In this document: piece by piece, positions 48,635 through 58,158 of the stretch
Layout: each line of letters starts with the position of its first letter
How positions within the stretch are numbered: the first letter of the stretch is position 1
From: Nitrospira sp.
GTDB lineage: Bacteria > Nitrospirota > Nitrospiria > Nitrospirales > Nitrospiraceae
Length of the DNA stretch: 64,000 nt
Assembly (NCBI GenBank): GCA_024998595.1
Contig: JACOEK010000003.1
Coordinates: 310,001-374,000 of the forward strand
Direction: 5' to 3'
Program-made: the position numbers and the translations under genes
Notes under the pieces: model-generated
The model's input: the letters and a program-made list of their open reading frames with translations, nothing else
What the model was told of the DNA's origin: nothing
Database searches by the model: none

Positions 48635-50684
48635 TCGAGGCCGAGCCGCAACCATCGAACCGCAGTACGCTACAGGCCGACGACTCTTCCTATCGGTGCT
48701 GCTGAGTCTCTGGACCGTCCTGAGCGGCTGCACCCCGCTCTCCAAACTGTTCGCCGTTACGCCACCACCGGAGCAGCAAGTGGATCGGCAACAACAAACG
48801 ATGGTGGCCAGGCTGGCTCCGCGGATCGAGGCCGAACTGCAAGACAATCTCAACGTGATGCTCCCGGCAGTGCGTAAAACCCTGGCGGACCAGACGAACA
48901 AGCCGGCGAAGTTCAAGCGCGATATGGTGCTGGACACACTGGCTGATCCTTGGAAGGGCCTCACTACGATCGAACAGACCGGTCTGTTGGCGGCTACAGC
49001 TGCCGAATCGGGAATCGAGGAACTGCCCGCCGTCATCGAAATTCTCGAGGAAGGGATGGATCGAACCGGTGCCCCTTTCGCGCCGCTCACGTTTCCGGTG
49101 ACGTTGGCGCCTGAGGACCTTCTGACTTTTCTGACCGACGTGCTTGAACATGCCTATCAGGACCGGGAGCAGGCTCTGCGCCACCTGTCGCCACAGGATC
49201 GGGATTTTCTTTTCACCCAGGCCCGCCCGTTGGCGGAACAATTCACCCCGCAAATCACCCCACCGGCCAGGCTGGCGGAGGCCGACGCCGCCGTCCGCTA
49301 TGCGACGCTCCTCATGCAGCAGGTGGATTATGCGTCGCTGATTGCCGCCGCGCAGCGATTGGCACGCCTCGGCAACCGGAAGTTTTTGCAACAATTGGAC
49401 ATTGCGCTCCACCATCGAAAGCCGGTCACCCAGACGATTCCCGGTATCACCGGAGATCTGCTCCTGGTCCAGCAGACCTCCTATGGCCTCCTGGTGATAG
49501 GTGGCCACGGCCCCAATACGTATGACCTCGACAAGGGCGCCGCGCTCATCATCGATCTTGGCGGCAATGACACCTATCGTGGGCTCATCGGCGCCAGCCC
49601 GAACAGCGACCTGGGCAACAGTGTGGTGATCGACCTGAGCGGGAACGATTTGTATCAGCCCTTCGCGCTCGGGTTGGCCACGGGGCGCGCCGGCATCGGC
49701 ATCGTCATCGATCATAGCGGAGACGATACCTATCGGTTGGCACCGGGATCCGGAGGGGTCGGCTTTGCAGGGCTGGGTATCCTGTATGATGGAGCAGGAC
49801 AGGATGTCTATGAAGGAAGCCGCTTTACCCAAGGCGCAGCCTTCGGTGGGTTCGGCCTCCTGGTGGATCGCGCCGGCGACGATCGCTATACGAGTTTCGG
49901 CTATGCGCTGGGCTTCGGCGGACCATTGGGGGTAGGCGCCCTCATTGATGTTTCCGGTAACGATTCGTACGAATGCGGTGGAAAATATCCGAGTGCCTAC
50001 AATGAAACGGACGCGCCGAATGCCCGCCCAAACGACCCCGTCTTTCAATACGATTGCTTCGGGCTTGGCACCGGCGCGGGGCTCCGCATCTTCAGCAAGC
50101 TACAGGCGCAGCGCGCGCAAAGTCTGGCCGGCGGATGGGGCTTGCTGATCGATTTGGCCGGCCGGGACCGTTACCGCAGCGCAAACTTTTCGCAAGGACA
50201 CGGGTATTTTTTCGGCCTGGGGGTGAAACTCGATCTGGCCGGCGATGACGACCATCAGGCGGCGAGGTACGGTCTGGGAACCGCGGCACATTTCGGCGTG
50301 GGCCTCAGCCTCGATTATCAGGGCAAGGATCGGTACGGTTCCAAGGGGCCATTCTATAACGGCGGCACCGCCTGGGACGGGAGCGTCGCGCTGGCCATAG
50401 ACGGCGGCCCGGACAGCGACTTGTATGACCTGCCCGCCTCGACCGGATTGGGCATGGCTGATCTGGGCGGCTGGGGGCTCTTCATCGAAGAAGGCGGGGC
50501 CGATCAGTACTTTGTCGGTCGCGGCCTCGGACAAGGAGCGGATACGAGCATCGGCGCATTTTTCGACATGGAAGGACGAGACGACTATTCTTCTGTTTCG
50601 GTTCCGAATGGTAATGCGCGACCGGAACGGCTCAATCGAAAGACTTACATTGAGAACGGAGGCAGCCTCTTCATCGACCGATAG
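48612..50684 (+). CDS. Lipoprotein with twelve 26-residue DxxGxDxY repeats
   Basis: A 690-residue protein with a lipobox LSGC (Cys40 from the chosen ATG; an internal start is possible). Residues 60-290 are helical. From about 315 to 660 a motif of the form D-x-x-G-(N/D)-D-x-Y recurs about twelve times (DLGGNDTY, DLSGNDLY, DHSGDDTY, DRAGDDRY, DVSGNDSY and others), the first six almost exactly 26 residues apart. A Gly-rich hydrophobic stretch follows each. This pattern suggests a beta-solenoid with acidic, possibly calcium-binding, loops. The start overlaps otsA by 23 bases. No named family recognised. Confidence 0.75.
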   Translation: MTVPPLNNRGRAATIEPQYATGRRLFLSVLLSLWTVLSGCTPLSKLFAVTPPPEQQVDRQQQTMVARLAPRIEAELQDNLNVMLPAVRKTLADQTNKPAKFKRDMVLDTLADPWKGLTTIEQTGLLAATAAESGIEELPAVIEILEEGMDRTGAPFAPLTFPVTLAPEDLLTFLTDVLEHAYQDREQALRHLSPQDRDFLFTQARPLAEQFTPQITPPARLAEADAAVRYATLLMQQVDYASLIAAAQRLARLGNRKFLQQLDIALHHRKPVTQTIPGITGDLLLVQQTSYGLLVIGGHGPNTYDLDKGAALIIDLGGNDTYRGLIGASPNSDLGNSVVIDLSGNDLYQPFALGLATGRAGIGIVIDHSGDDTYRLAPGSGGVGFAGLGILYDGAGQDVYEGSRFTQGAAFGGFGLLVDRAGDDRYTSFGYALGFGGPLGVGALIDVSGNDSYECGGKYPSAYNETDAPNARPNDPVFQYDCFGLGTGAGLRIFSKLQAQRAQSLAGGWGLLIDLAGRDRYRSANFSQGHGYFFGLGVKLDLAGDDDHQAARYGLGTAAHFGVGLSLDYQGKDRYGSKGPFYNGGTAWDGSVALAIDGGPDSDLYDLPASTGLGMADLGGWGLFIEEGGADQYFVGRGLGQGADTSIGAFFDMEGRDDYSSVSVPNGNARPERLNRKTYIENGGSLFIDR

Positions 50685-50807
50685 CAGGATGGTGCAAATG
50701 CCCGCCAGCCTTGTTCTCGCATCGTCAAGAGTCTCAACGTACCCCGAGGGTACGCCTCACCTCTTCACTCGCTGCGGCCTCGCTGGACGGCCATTTTGAC
50801 TATCCTG
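50685..50807. repeat. Intergenic repeat, copy D
   Basis: 123 bases with imperfect inverted ends (CAGGATGGTGCAAATG / CATTTTGACTATCCTG). Core CTTCACTCGCTGCGGCC, then TCGCTGGACGGCC, nearly identical to the minus strand of copy B. A small palindrome, GTACCCCGAGGGTAC, lies in the centre. It begins inside the stop codon of the upstream gene and separates two rightward genes. Confidence 0.8.
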
Positions 50808-50908
50808 TAAGCCTGCGCATCGTTGACTTGCACGCTCACTTCTCGAATGAGGACACACCCCCAAAGACTCCGGCGGTCAAGCATTCGAACTCCCATCACA
50901 ACCGCCGC

Positions 50909-50936
50909 TTGACTCCCCTGCCTCCATGGCTATCTC
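50909..50936 (+). promoter_or_regulatory. Possible lon promoter
   Basis: TTGACT (50909-50914), 16-base spacer and TATCTC (50931-50936), about 85 bases before the lon ATG. The match is fair only. I did not find a sigma-32-type or CIRCE element. Confidence 0.3.
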
Positions 50937-51023
50937 AAAGAACGGTGATCAACGGGAACGAACATCATTCCTCGTGACCGATTCATCTTCCTTGTGATGA
51001 CCACCTCAGATCTGGAGGACGAT

Positions 51024-53420
51024 ATGACCGATTCGAACGGCCCCATACTCACGAACCTTCCGATACTCCCGCTGAAACGAACGGTGCTGTTCCCCGGCAC
51101 GATGATGCCGCTGACGGTCGGGCGCGACCGTTCCATCGCCGCCGTCGAAGCCGCGCTCAAAACGGAAGACAAGACATTGCTCGTCGTGGCGCAGCGGGAT
51201 GCGCAGACCGATCAACCGATGCTCGAAGACCTGTACACGATCGGGACCAAAGCCGTCATCAAGCAAACGGCCCGAACCTCGGAAGGTCATTATAATATTT
51301 TGATCCAGGGATTGGAGCGGTTCGTGCTGTTGAAGCTCGACCAGGTGGATCCCTATCTGCAAGCGCGGGTGAAGCAGTTGCCGGCTCCCAGCGAGCGGAA
51401 TACGGAGGTCGAAGCGCTGCATCGGGCAATCCTCGACATCATCACGGAACTGCCCAAACTGATTCAGACTCCGGGCGTGCATGAAGCCGTGGCGGCGCTG
51501 GGAACCGAAGAAGACCCCGTGCTGTTGGCCTACCGCATTGCCTCGTTGTTGAACCTCACATTGGACGGCGAACAGCAGTTGCTGGAAGCATCGACCCGCG
51601 CGGATCTGTTGCGTGGGCTCTACGCGGCGTTGTCGCGAGAGGTTCAGATTCTTCAGTTGCGGGACAAGATCACCAGCGAAGCCAGGGAGAAACTCGGCAA
51701 AACCCAGCGGGAATATCTCCTGCGCGAGCAGCTGAAGACCATTCAGCAGGAGTTGGGCGAAAGCAACGGTGAGGAAGACGAGGTTGCCGCGCTGAGAAAG
51801 AAGGTCCAGGAGGCCGATCTTCCTGAACATGTGAGAAAAGAAACCGATCGCGAGTTGACCCGACTGGCGAAAACGCCCAGCGCGTCGCCGGAGCATCAGG
51901 TCATCCGCAGCTACCTGGAACTGGTCCTCGAACTGCCGTGGAATAAATCTTCCGAAGAAGGGTTGGACCTCGCACACGTTCGAAAGGTGTTGAACGAGGA
52001 TCACTACGGCATCAAGGAAGTGAAAGAACGGATCGTGGAGCACCTGGCAGTTTTGAAATTGAACCCCTCTGCCAAGGCACCGATCCTTTGCCTGGTCGGC
52101 CCTCCCGGTGTGGGGAAGACCAGTTTGGGTCAATCCATTGCCAAGTCCATGGGGAGGACCTTCGAGCGCTTCAGCCTCGGCGGGTTGCATGACGAGGGCG
52201 AACTGCGCGGCCACCGCCGCACGTACGTCGGCGCCTTGCCCGGACGGATTGTCCAAGCAGTGCGGCGGGCCGGCGTGAACAATCCCGTCATCATGCTGGA
52301 CGAGGTCGATAAGCTCGGGCGCGACTTCCGCGGCGACCCCGCGGCGGCACTGTTGGAGATTCTGGATCCCGCGCAGAACCATACGTTCCGCGACCATTAT
52401 CTCGATCTGCCGTTCGACCTGTCGAAGGTGTTTTTCATCACGACGGCAAATACGCTGGAGACCCTCTCGCAGCCCTTGTTGGATCGCATGGAAATCATCC
52501 GCGTGAATGGCTACAGCGAACGGGAGAAACGGGAAATCGCCTTGCGGTACCTCTGGCCGAGACGCCTGAAGGAAGCCGGTCTCAAGGCAGCAGAGGTGAA
52601 TCTGCCCGATCTCGTGCTCGACCATATCATCGGCCGGTACACGAGGGAATCCGGCGTGCGGCAACTGGAGCAGATGTTGGGCCGCATTACGCGAAAAGTA
52701 GCGGTGACCTTTGCCGATCGGCCTGCCGATTCCCCGGCCGCACCGGTCGAGATCACGCAACCGCTTCTGGACGAATGGCTCGGGCAGGAACGATTCCAAC
52801 CGGAAGAGGCGCGAAAGAGTCTACCGGCTGGTGTCGCCACCGGTATGGCCTGGACGCCGACAGGCGGTGATGTGCTCTATATCGAAACGACCCTGCTGCC
52901 CGGCAGTCACGAGTTGACGCTCACCGGACAACTCGGAGACGTCATGCAGGAATCGGCTCGCGCGGCGCGCAGCTACCTCTGGTCGCATGCCGAAAGCATG
53001 GGGCTGGACATCTCGCGCTTCAAACGGAACGGTGTGCATATCCACGTCCCTTCAGGAGCTATTCCGAAAGACGGCCCTTCGGCCGGTATTACGATGGCGA
53101 CCGCGCTGGCCTCGGCCTATGTCGGCAAACCGGTGCGGAGCGACACGGCCATGACCGGCGAGATCAGCCTCACGGGCCTCGTTCTGCCCGTCGGCGGGAT
53201 CAAAGAGAAGGTGCTGGCCGCTCATCGCGCCGGCATCAGGCGGATCATTCTCCCGAAGGCCAATGAGAAAGACCTGAAGGAAGTGCCGCAGGAAGTTCGC
53301 GATGAACTCACGATCATTCCTGTTGAGCGCATCGAAGAGGTGCTTCCGGCGGCATTCAACCAGGATGCGGCCTCGTCGACGGACAAACACGAGCCCGTGG
53401 CGACGTCCACCGCATCGTAA
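51024..53420 (+). CDS. lon: ATP-dependent Lon protease (LonA)
   Basis: Degrades damaged and regulatory proteins. The 798 residues hold the N-terminal LON substrate domain ([18 protein letters not shown]), a coiled-coil linker, the AAA+ module with Walker A GPPGVGKT (359-366) and Walker [12 protein letters not shown], and the C-terminal protease with [11 protein letters not shown] (catalytic Ser686) and [11 protein letters not shown] (catalytic Lys729). The ATG at 51024 has GGAGGAC upstream; a longer frame from 50994 adds ten residues without homologous sequence. It stands alone. Confidence 0.97.
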   Translation: MTDSNGPILTNLPILPLKRTVLFPGTMMPLTVGRDRSIAAVEAALKTEDKTLLVVAQRDAQTDQPMLEDLYTIGTKAVIKQTARTSEGHYNILIQGLERFVLLKLDQVDPYLQARVKQLPAPSERNTEVEALHRAILDIITELPKLIQTPGVHEAVAALGTEEDPVLLAYRIASLLNLTLDGEQQLLEASTRADLLRGLYAALSREVQILQLRDKITSEAREKLGKTQREYLLREQLKTIQQELGESNGEEDEVAALRKKVQEADLPEHVRKETDRELTRLAKTPSASPEHQVIRSYLELVLELPWNKSSEEGLDLAHVRKVLNEDHYGIKEVKERIVEHLAVLKLNPSAKAPILCLVGPPGVGKTSLGQSIAKSMGRTFERFSLGGLHDEGELRGHRRTYVGALPGRIVQAVRRAGVNNPVIMLDEVDKLGRDFRGDPAAALLEILDPAQNHTFRDHYLDLPFDLSKVFFITTANTLETLSQPLLDRMEIIRVNGYSEREKREIALRYLWPRRLKEAGLKAAEVNLPDLVLDHIIGRYTRESGVRQLEQMLGRITRKVAVTFADRPADSPAAPVEITQPLLDEWLGQERFQPEEARKSLPAGVATGMAWTPTGGDVLYIETTLLPGSHELTLTGQLGDVMQESARAARSYLWSHAESMGLDISRFKRNGVHIHVPSGAIPKDGPSAGITMATALASAYVGKPVRSDTAMTGEISLTGLVLPVGGIKEKVLAAHRAGIRRIILPKANEKDLKEVPQEVRDELTIIPVERIEEVLPAAFNQDAASSTDKHEPVATSTAS

Positions 53421-53425
53421 GCTGT

Positions 53426-53451
53426 GGGCCCCGGCTGAGAAGCCGGGGCCC
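53426..53451 (+). terminator. Strong hairpin after lon
   Basis: A perfect 11-bp GC stem (GGGCCCCGGCT / AGCCGGGGCCC) closed by a GAGA tetraloop of the GNRA type, five bases after the lon stop. There is no following T-run, so it may stabilise the mRNA end as much as terminate. Confidence 0.6.
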
Positions 53452-53607
53452 CGTTCACCGAGCGCTCTTTCGCCGCACAGTCTTAGCCGGCGTGTGTCCA
53501 TGACTCACCCATCCAACCGCCTTGCCCTTCCGTAAAGACATATGTCAGGATGAAAAAGCTGTCTGATTGATGCGCGTCTCGCGCGAACCGGCAAAGGAGA
53601 TGATTCC

Positions 53608-54027
53608 ATGCCATCCAACATAGAGATCGGACCGATCGTGAAGATGACCAAGCCCGACGAGGAGTGGAAAAAACTGCTGTCTTCCTCCGCCTATCGGGTG
53701 TTGCGGCATGAGGATACCGAACGGGCCTTTACCAGTCCGCTACATGAAAATCACCAGACCGGCGTGTATCACTGTGCAGGCTGTGACCTCCCCGCCTATT
53801 CCTCCGAGCATAAGTTCGATAGCGGCACCGGCTGGCCCAGTTTCTGGCAACCCGTCGATCCCAAAGTCGTCGAGACACGCACCGATACCAAATTCTTCAT
53901 GACGCGGGTCGAAGTGCACTGCGCGCGCTGCGGCGGCCATCAAGGACATATTTTCGAAGACGGTCCCAAACCCACGGGGTTGCGCTACTGCATCAACGGC
54001 GTCTCGTTGAAGTTCGTTCCCTCCTGA
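53608..54027 (+). CDS. msrB: Peptide-methionine (R)-S-oxide reductase MsrB
   Basis: Repairs methionine-R-sulfoxide in proteins. The 139 residues have the MsrB landmarks: YHCAGCDLP and HCARCGGHQGHIFEDG (two CxxC pairs for structural zinc), FDSGTGWPSFW (substrate site) and RYCINGVSLKF with the catalytic Cys128. No signal peptide, so it is cytoplasmic. An in-frame ATG lies at residue 13; I keep the 53608 start, which has AAAGGAG upstream. Confidence 0.96.
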   Translation: MPSNIEIGPIVKMTKPDEEWKKLLSSSAYRVLRHEDTERAFTSPLHENHQTGVYHCAGCDLPAYSSEHKFDSGTGWPSFWQPVDPKVVETRTDTKFFMTRVEVHCARCGGHQGHIFEDGPKPTGLRYCINGVSLKFVPS

Positions 54028-54153
54028 GGGCCACCGGATCGGCGGATCGGATTCTGCGACTCATCTCTGTTGTCACGGTGATTACAATCGTCCCATCGAG
54101 CGTTGGTCGTACCTTGCAATTTGTCGTTGAACACTCCTAGACTGGGACATTCC

Positions 54154-55320
54154 ATGGCTTTTCTCCCCTCACTGCGTCCTCCGTTTGCCGCCCTCGTGAT
54201 GGGCATCACGTTGATCGGCTGTTCCCAATCCAATGATGTCATTTCAACCAATCTGAACGCCTGCCTCATCGTGACCGAAGCCGAGGTGGAATTCGCCATC
54301 GGCACGCCGGTGACCCCGGGGCTGCGACAGAATGACCGCCAGTGTCTCTATCAGGCGAAGCGCAATCCGCAAGAGACGGTCATGGTCGAACTGAATGCCG
54401 GAGCGGATGGGGATCGAAAAAGTCTCTTCCAGGATCAACGCTCAAAAGCCGGTCATCAGCCGGTTCCCGGGGTCGGGGATGGAGCCTTCACGCTGCGTTC
54501 TCCCATTGGAGGTATCCAGCTGACGTTTTTGAAGTCGGATGCGCTGGTGACCCTTTCACTCACGTCATCAAAACAGGCTAATCCGCAGGCAGCGGTGACG
54601 AACCTGGCCAAGGTCGCCGCCACCAGAATCGGCACCCCGATTCGCGCGACTGGGGCTACCGCGGCGGAACCGGGAATCACCGGAACGCCCTCACAGTGGG
54701 CCGGCGAGTGGTACGGCTGCATGCCTGTCGGCATGATGTACGGCAAGGGCCATCTGACGCTGAACGAACGCGGTACGTGGACGATGACGACCGCCGTGGT
54801 CATGCCGGGCACGATCATCGCGGACCGTGGGCGCTGGGAGGCGGAATCGTATCAGGAGATTCTGCATGGCACATATAAAGTCGCCGGCAGCGACCGGTTT
54901 TCCACCACCGGCATTTTGAGTGTGACCTGGGACAAGCTCGCAAAGAATCAAGGGCCCACTAAATTCGATCCGCTCCTCTGGCAATCGTTCACCGCGATTC
55001 CACGCAAGGTCGCCGTCAAACGGCTTCCGACAGTTGAACCGTCCCTGGTAGGCACATGGGAGGGTTCCTCCAAGTTTGTCGATCGGCAGGAGGAATTTGT
55101 CTGGACGATTACCGCGGCCAACGTCTCCGAATTCTTCCGAGCGACGTCGCAGACCGGCCGCATCGAGCAGGAACAAGACCGCTTTCAACTGGTCGTCCCG
55201 CAAAGCAAAACGCCGCCTCTCTCCCTCCGAGTCTTGGCCCAGGATAAAATGGAACTCACCGATACCAGCGGCACGGTGTCGCAATGGAATCGGAATGAAA
55301 AACTGCTGGCGCGCTGTTAG
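54154..55320 (+). CDS. Lipoprotein of unknown function
   Basis: A 388-residue exported protein with lipobox LIGC (about residue 20-23). Residues 30-170 form a domain with the ACLIVTEAEV-like pattern of small binding lipoproteins (NACLIVTEAEVEFAIGTPVT), and a separate domain from about 190 has W/G-rich strands (QWAGEWYGCMPVGM, NERGTWTMTTAVVMPG, VGTWEGSSKFVDRQ). The second domain could be a small beta barrel. No family recognised. Start at the ATG at 54154, the first that gives a signal peptide. Confidence 0.65.
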   Translation: MAFLPSLRPPFAALVMGITLIGCSQSNDVISTNLNACLIVTEAEVEFAIGTPVTPGLRQNDRQCLYQAKRNPQETVMVELNAGADGDRKSLFQDQRSKAGHQPVPGVGDGAFTLRSPIGGIQLTFLKSDALVTLSLTSSKQANPQAAVTNLAKVAATRIGTPIRATGATAAEPGITGTPSQWAGEWYGCMPVGMMYGKGHLTLNERGTWTMTTAVVMPGTIIADRGRWEAESYQEILHGTYKVAGSDRFSTTGILSVTWDKLAKNQGPTKFDPLLWQSFTAIPRKVAVKRLPTVEPSLVGTWEGSSKFVDRQEEFVWTITAANVSEFFRATSQTGRIEQEQDRFQLVVPQSKTPPLSLRVLAQDKMELTDTSGTVSQWNRNEKLLARC

Positions 55321-55412
55321 CTTCGCACTGATCGGAACCCCCTCCTCATTTCGAAGCCGACCTGCCTCCTGCGCATCTTGAACTGTTTTCCCGCCTCCGA
55401 TAGACTGACAGC

Positions 55413-55817
55413 ATGCGGGTACTCATCACCACAGTTTTCCTTGCATTATCGATACTGCTAACGACCCAGTTCCAGGTCGCAGCAGCCGCAGATCGCTCTG
55501 CCCCAGAAGTGAACCAGTTATTCGACCACGTGATCCCGAAAGGGCTCCTTCGCGACCTGTACAACCAAGCCCTTTCGACGTTTCACGAATACATCGAGTT
55601 GGAGGGCAGCCTGCCCGGCGAGGGCTCGCCACAGCAACAGCCAGGTGAATTTCGACTCAAACTCTTTCCTCAGGGCAAGTCCCGCTCAGAAGAGCATCTG
55701 AGTGCCGAAGGGTCGTATCGTCTCGCACCGGACAGCGACCAACGGGAATTCACGCTGCGATTCAAATCCACCAAGAAATCCCCACGTCTCGTCACCCCGA
55801 ATGACGAGGTGATCTGA
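55413..55817 (+). CDS. Small exported protein of unknown function
   Basis: A 134-residue protein with a clear signal peptide (VLITTVFLALSILLTTQFQV, cleavage near AAA-AD). The mature part is polar and charged (EYIELEGSLPGEGSP, LRFKSTKKSPRL), probably a small beta-rich domain. No cysteine. No family recognised. Short gap after the lipoprotein gene suggests they could be co-transcribed. Confidence 0.6.
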   Translation: MRVLITTVFLALSILLTTQFQVAAAADRSAPEVNQLFDHVIPKGLLRDLYNQALSTFHEYIELEGSLPGEGSPQQQPGEFRLKLFPQGKSRSEEHLSAEGSYRLAPDSDQREFTLRFKSTKKSPRLVTPNDEVI

Positions 55818-55930
55818 CGATCAGTGAGTCATGCGCTGAGACTCACCCTTCTTGCCCTTGACCCCAACCTCAGCGAAGCATAAAATACACTTCTGGTTTA
55901 CGGTCCGCCTCAATCTGGAGGTCGGAGCTA

Positions 55931-56271
55931 TGTTCTTCCTTGGGACACCAATCCAACAGGATGAACGTGGCAGGTGTACCCTTCTCTCCCCTCAAACTTT
56001 TCCAATTCAGACGGCCGAATTGCAAGCATTCGATCAACGCATCCTTGTGCGCACGCTTGCGTATTCTCTACGCCAGGTTTTGATGACCGGTACGGCGGCG
56101 CATGAAAAAGGACTCGCGCGATATCCGCGCGGGAGCGTGGCCTATGTCAGGAGTCTATTGGGGAATCGTGACAGGTCTCCTCGCCATGGTAGTGACCCTC
56201 TTCGTCTGCATAGATATTCTGTACGGTGGAGAGGGAAGATCCTCGAAGAGGCTCGGAGATGGAATCGGTGA
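55931..56271 (+). CDS. Doubtful ORF overlapping a small membrane-protein gene
   Basis: A 113-residue frame beginning MFFLGTPIQQDERGRCTLLS. GGAGG and CGGAG lie before the ATG. The last 128 bases overlap, in another frame, the better supported small gene at 56144, and the Arg-rich end (RRWNR) looks like a shadow translation. I list it as a weak alternative. Confidence 0.25.
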
Positions 56272-56323
56272 GTCGAACGAGACGGTCGGATCCGCGACGA
56301 CCGGCTCACGTCAGGCCGCGTAG
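56144..56323 (+). CDS. 59-residue single-helix membrane protein
   Basis: Starts MSGVYWGIVTGLLAMVVTLF; one membrane helix to about residue 24, then a polar tail (GGEGRSSKRLGDG). GGGAG precedes the ATG. A terminator lies 45 bases after the stop, which supports a real transcript. Family unknown. Confidence 0.5.
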   Translation: MSGVYWGIVTGLLAMVVTLFVCIDILYGGEGRSSKRLGDGIGESNETVGSATTGSRQAA

Positions 56324-56368
56324 GGCCCTGCAAGCCCGGCTGGCTGATGAAGGAGAGACGCCATAGAG

Positions 56369-56391
56369 GCCGCCGCGAAGCGGCGGCTTTT
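56369..56391 (+). terminator. Intrinsic terminator
   Basis: GCCGCCGC, a GAA loop, GCGGCGGC and then TTTT. Terminates the small gene at 56144-56323. Confidence 0.75.
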
Positions 56392-56439
56392 ATCGACGCC
56401 TAGGCAAACAATCTGTTGAGTCATCAACGGAGGTGCCAC

Positions 56440-56610
56440 ATGGAAGTCGAGATCATCGGTGTCGGAACAATGATCGCGTTGGTATGGCTGATTGCCTGGT
56501 CCATGGCAGGCGAGAGCGAGTCCGAGAGACGACGAATGGCCTCGTCGCCTGACAGCGGTCACTCATTCGGAACCGCTCCCGGCGAAGCACGGGTCAGACA
56601 CGCGGCCTGA
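56440..56610 (+). CDS. 56-residue single-helix membrane protein
   Basis: Starts MEVEIIGVGTMIALVWLIAW; one helix, then a polar tail with SESERRRMASSPDSGHS. GGAGGTG lies seven bases before the ATG. A terminator just upstream and convergent clpX downstream leave it as its own unit. Family unknown. Confidence 0.55.
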   Translation: MEVEIIGVGTMIALVWLIAWSMAGESESERRRMASSPDSGHSFGTAPGEARVRHAA

Positions 56611-56730
56611 ACCTGGGCTCTGTTTCACGCAGAACGCACTCTGCACGCCTTCCTGATCGGTGGGAGCGGCGCGGACTGTAAGGTTTGCCGGCAGCCGGCG
56701 GGGAAATCAAAAGTCTATTGTGTTGCTGTG

Positions 56731-58014
56731 TCAGGCGAGAATCTTCGGCTGCCCGATTCCGGCGATCACCTCCTCGGTAATCACGACAGACTTCACGCCG
56801 CTCAATGCCGGTACGTCATACATAAGATCCAGCATAACCTCTTCGAGAATCGTACGCAGCGCGCGCGCGCCGGTTTTCATCACCGCTGCTCGACGGGCAA
56901 CGGCTTTGACGGCGGCTTCAGTAAATTGAAGGTCGATGCCTTCGATTTCGAAGAGGACCTGATATTGTTTCACGAGCGCGTTCCTTGGCTCGGTGAGCAC
57001 CCGAATGAGGGCAGGCACATCGAGGTCCGCCAGGGTTGTCAGGACCGGGAAGCGACCCACGAATTCCGGGATAAGCCCGAATTTGAGAAGGTCTTCGGAT
57101 TGCACGCATCGCAGCACTTCACTGTGTCCATCGATCTCGCCCGCAGGAGTGATCGCTCCGAACCCCAACCGTTTGGGCATCGTCCGTTGAGCGATCATGG
57201 CATCCAAACCGACGAACGCACCGCCCGCGATGAACAGAATATTCGTCGTATCCACGCGAATGTAGTCTTGCTCCGGATGCTTGCGTCCGCCCTTGGGCGG
57301 CACATTGCACACCGTTCCTTCGACCAGCTTCAGAAGCGCCTGCTGCACGCCTTCGCCGGATACATCCCTCGTCAGTGATGGATTTTCAGACTTGCGGCTG
57401 ATCTTGTCGATCTCATCGATATAGATGATACCGGTTTCGGCGCGGGCAACGTCGTAATCGCAACTCTGCAGCAGCTTCAGCACGACGTTCTCCACATCTT
57501 CGCCGACATATCCGGCCTCGGTCAGCGCCGTCGCATCCGCAATGGTAAACGGCACATGGAGGATACGGGCCAGCGTCTGGGACAGCAGCGTTTTCCCCGT
57601 CCCCGTCGATCCGATCATGAGGATGTTGCCTTTTTCGAGGTCGACGTGTTTGAGCCGTTCCCGATTCACAATACGTTTGTAATGATTGTGAACGGCGACG
57701 GAGAGGACTTTCTTGGCGCGATCCTGCCCGATCACATATTCGTCGAGCTTGGCTTTGATGTCCGTGGGCTTGGGAATGACCAGTGGGAGGGGCGACGCGG
57801 AAGCCTGGGTACCGTTAGGCTTGTTCTTGGAGAGGGACAGGGAGCAGCGCTGAATACATTCTTCGCAGATGGACACCGCGGCCGGGTTGCGACAAGAAGT
57901 GCAGGCGAACGGCTCTGAGTTGGTCACGAGCGTCCGGCCCGCCTCCTGAGGCTTGCCACAAAACGAACAGCGCCGGTCTGGTTTCTGCGTAGAATGCCGC
58001 GTGTCCCAGAACAC
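56731..58014 (-). CDS. clpX: ClpX-type AAA+ unfoldase with an extended zinc-finger domain
   Basis: Unfolds proteins for the ClpP protease. The 427-residue protein has the AAA+ core: Walker [20 protein letters not shown] (pore loop), Walker [20 protein letters not shown] (RKH loop) and LGFGA (the ClpP-docking IGF-like loop). The N-terminal zinc domain has CSFC (16, 19) and CEEC (50, 53) like normal ClpX, plus an extra CTSC pair (38, 41) between them and Cys57. No clpP or tig is adjacent, so this may be a paralogue or a relocated clpX. GTG start with GGAGGAA. Confidence 0.9.
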   Translation of the reverse strand: MFWDTRHSTQKPDRRCSFCGKPQEAGRTLVTNSEPFACTSCRNPAAVSICEECIQRCSLSLSKNKPNGTQASASPLPLVIPKPTDIKAKLDEYVIGQDRAKKVLSVAVHNHYKRIVNRERLKHVDLEKGNILMIGSTGTGKTLLSQTLARILHVPFTIADATALTEAGYVGEDVENVVLKLLQSCDYDVARAETGIIYIDEIDKISRKSENPSLTRDVSGEGVQQALLKLVEGTVCNVPPKGGRKHPEQDYIRVDTTNILFIAGGAFVGLDAMIAQRTMPKRLGFGAITPAGEIDGHSEVLRCVQSEDLLKFGLIPEFVGRFPVLTTLADLDVPALIRVLTEPRNALVKQYQVLFEIEGIDLQFTEAAVKAVARRAAVMKTGARALRTILEEVMLDLMYDVPALSGVKSVVITEEVIAGIGQPKILA

Positions 58015-58158
58015 CGCGTTTCCTCCATGCTACGAGATACGCGTGGATGCGATGGCTCATTTTATGCCTCTGCGATAGCGACCTGCAAGCATGGGCAAGC
58101 CTCACTCTCAGTTCCTGACCACCCCGAACAACCGTCTGGCGGAAGGCGTACCATCTTG

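Noticed and set aside
48690-50048. 452-codon minus-strand frame inside the repeat lipoprotein gene
   Set aside because: It mirrors the repeat codons of the real gene and has no independent start signals.
51006-52799. 597-codon minus-strand frame inside lon
   Set aside because: Entirely antisense to conserved Lon domains; the composition is that of a GC-rich shadow frame.
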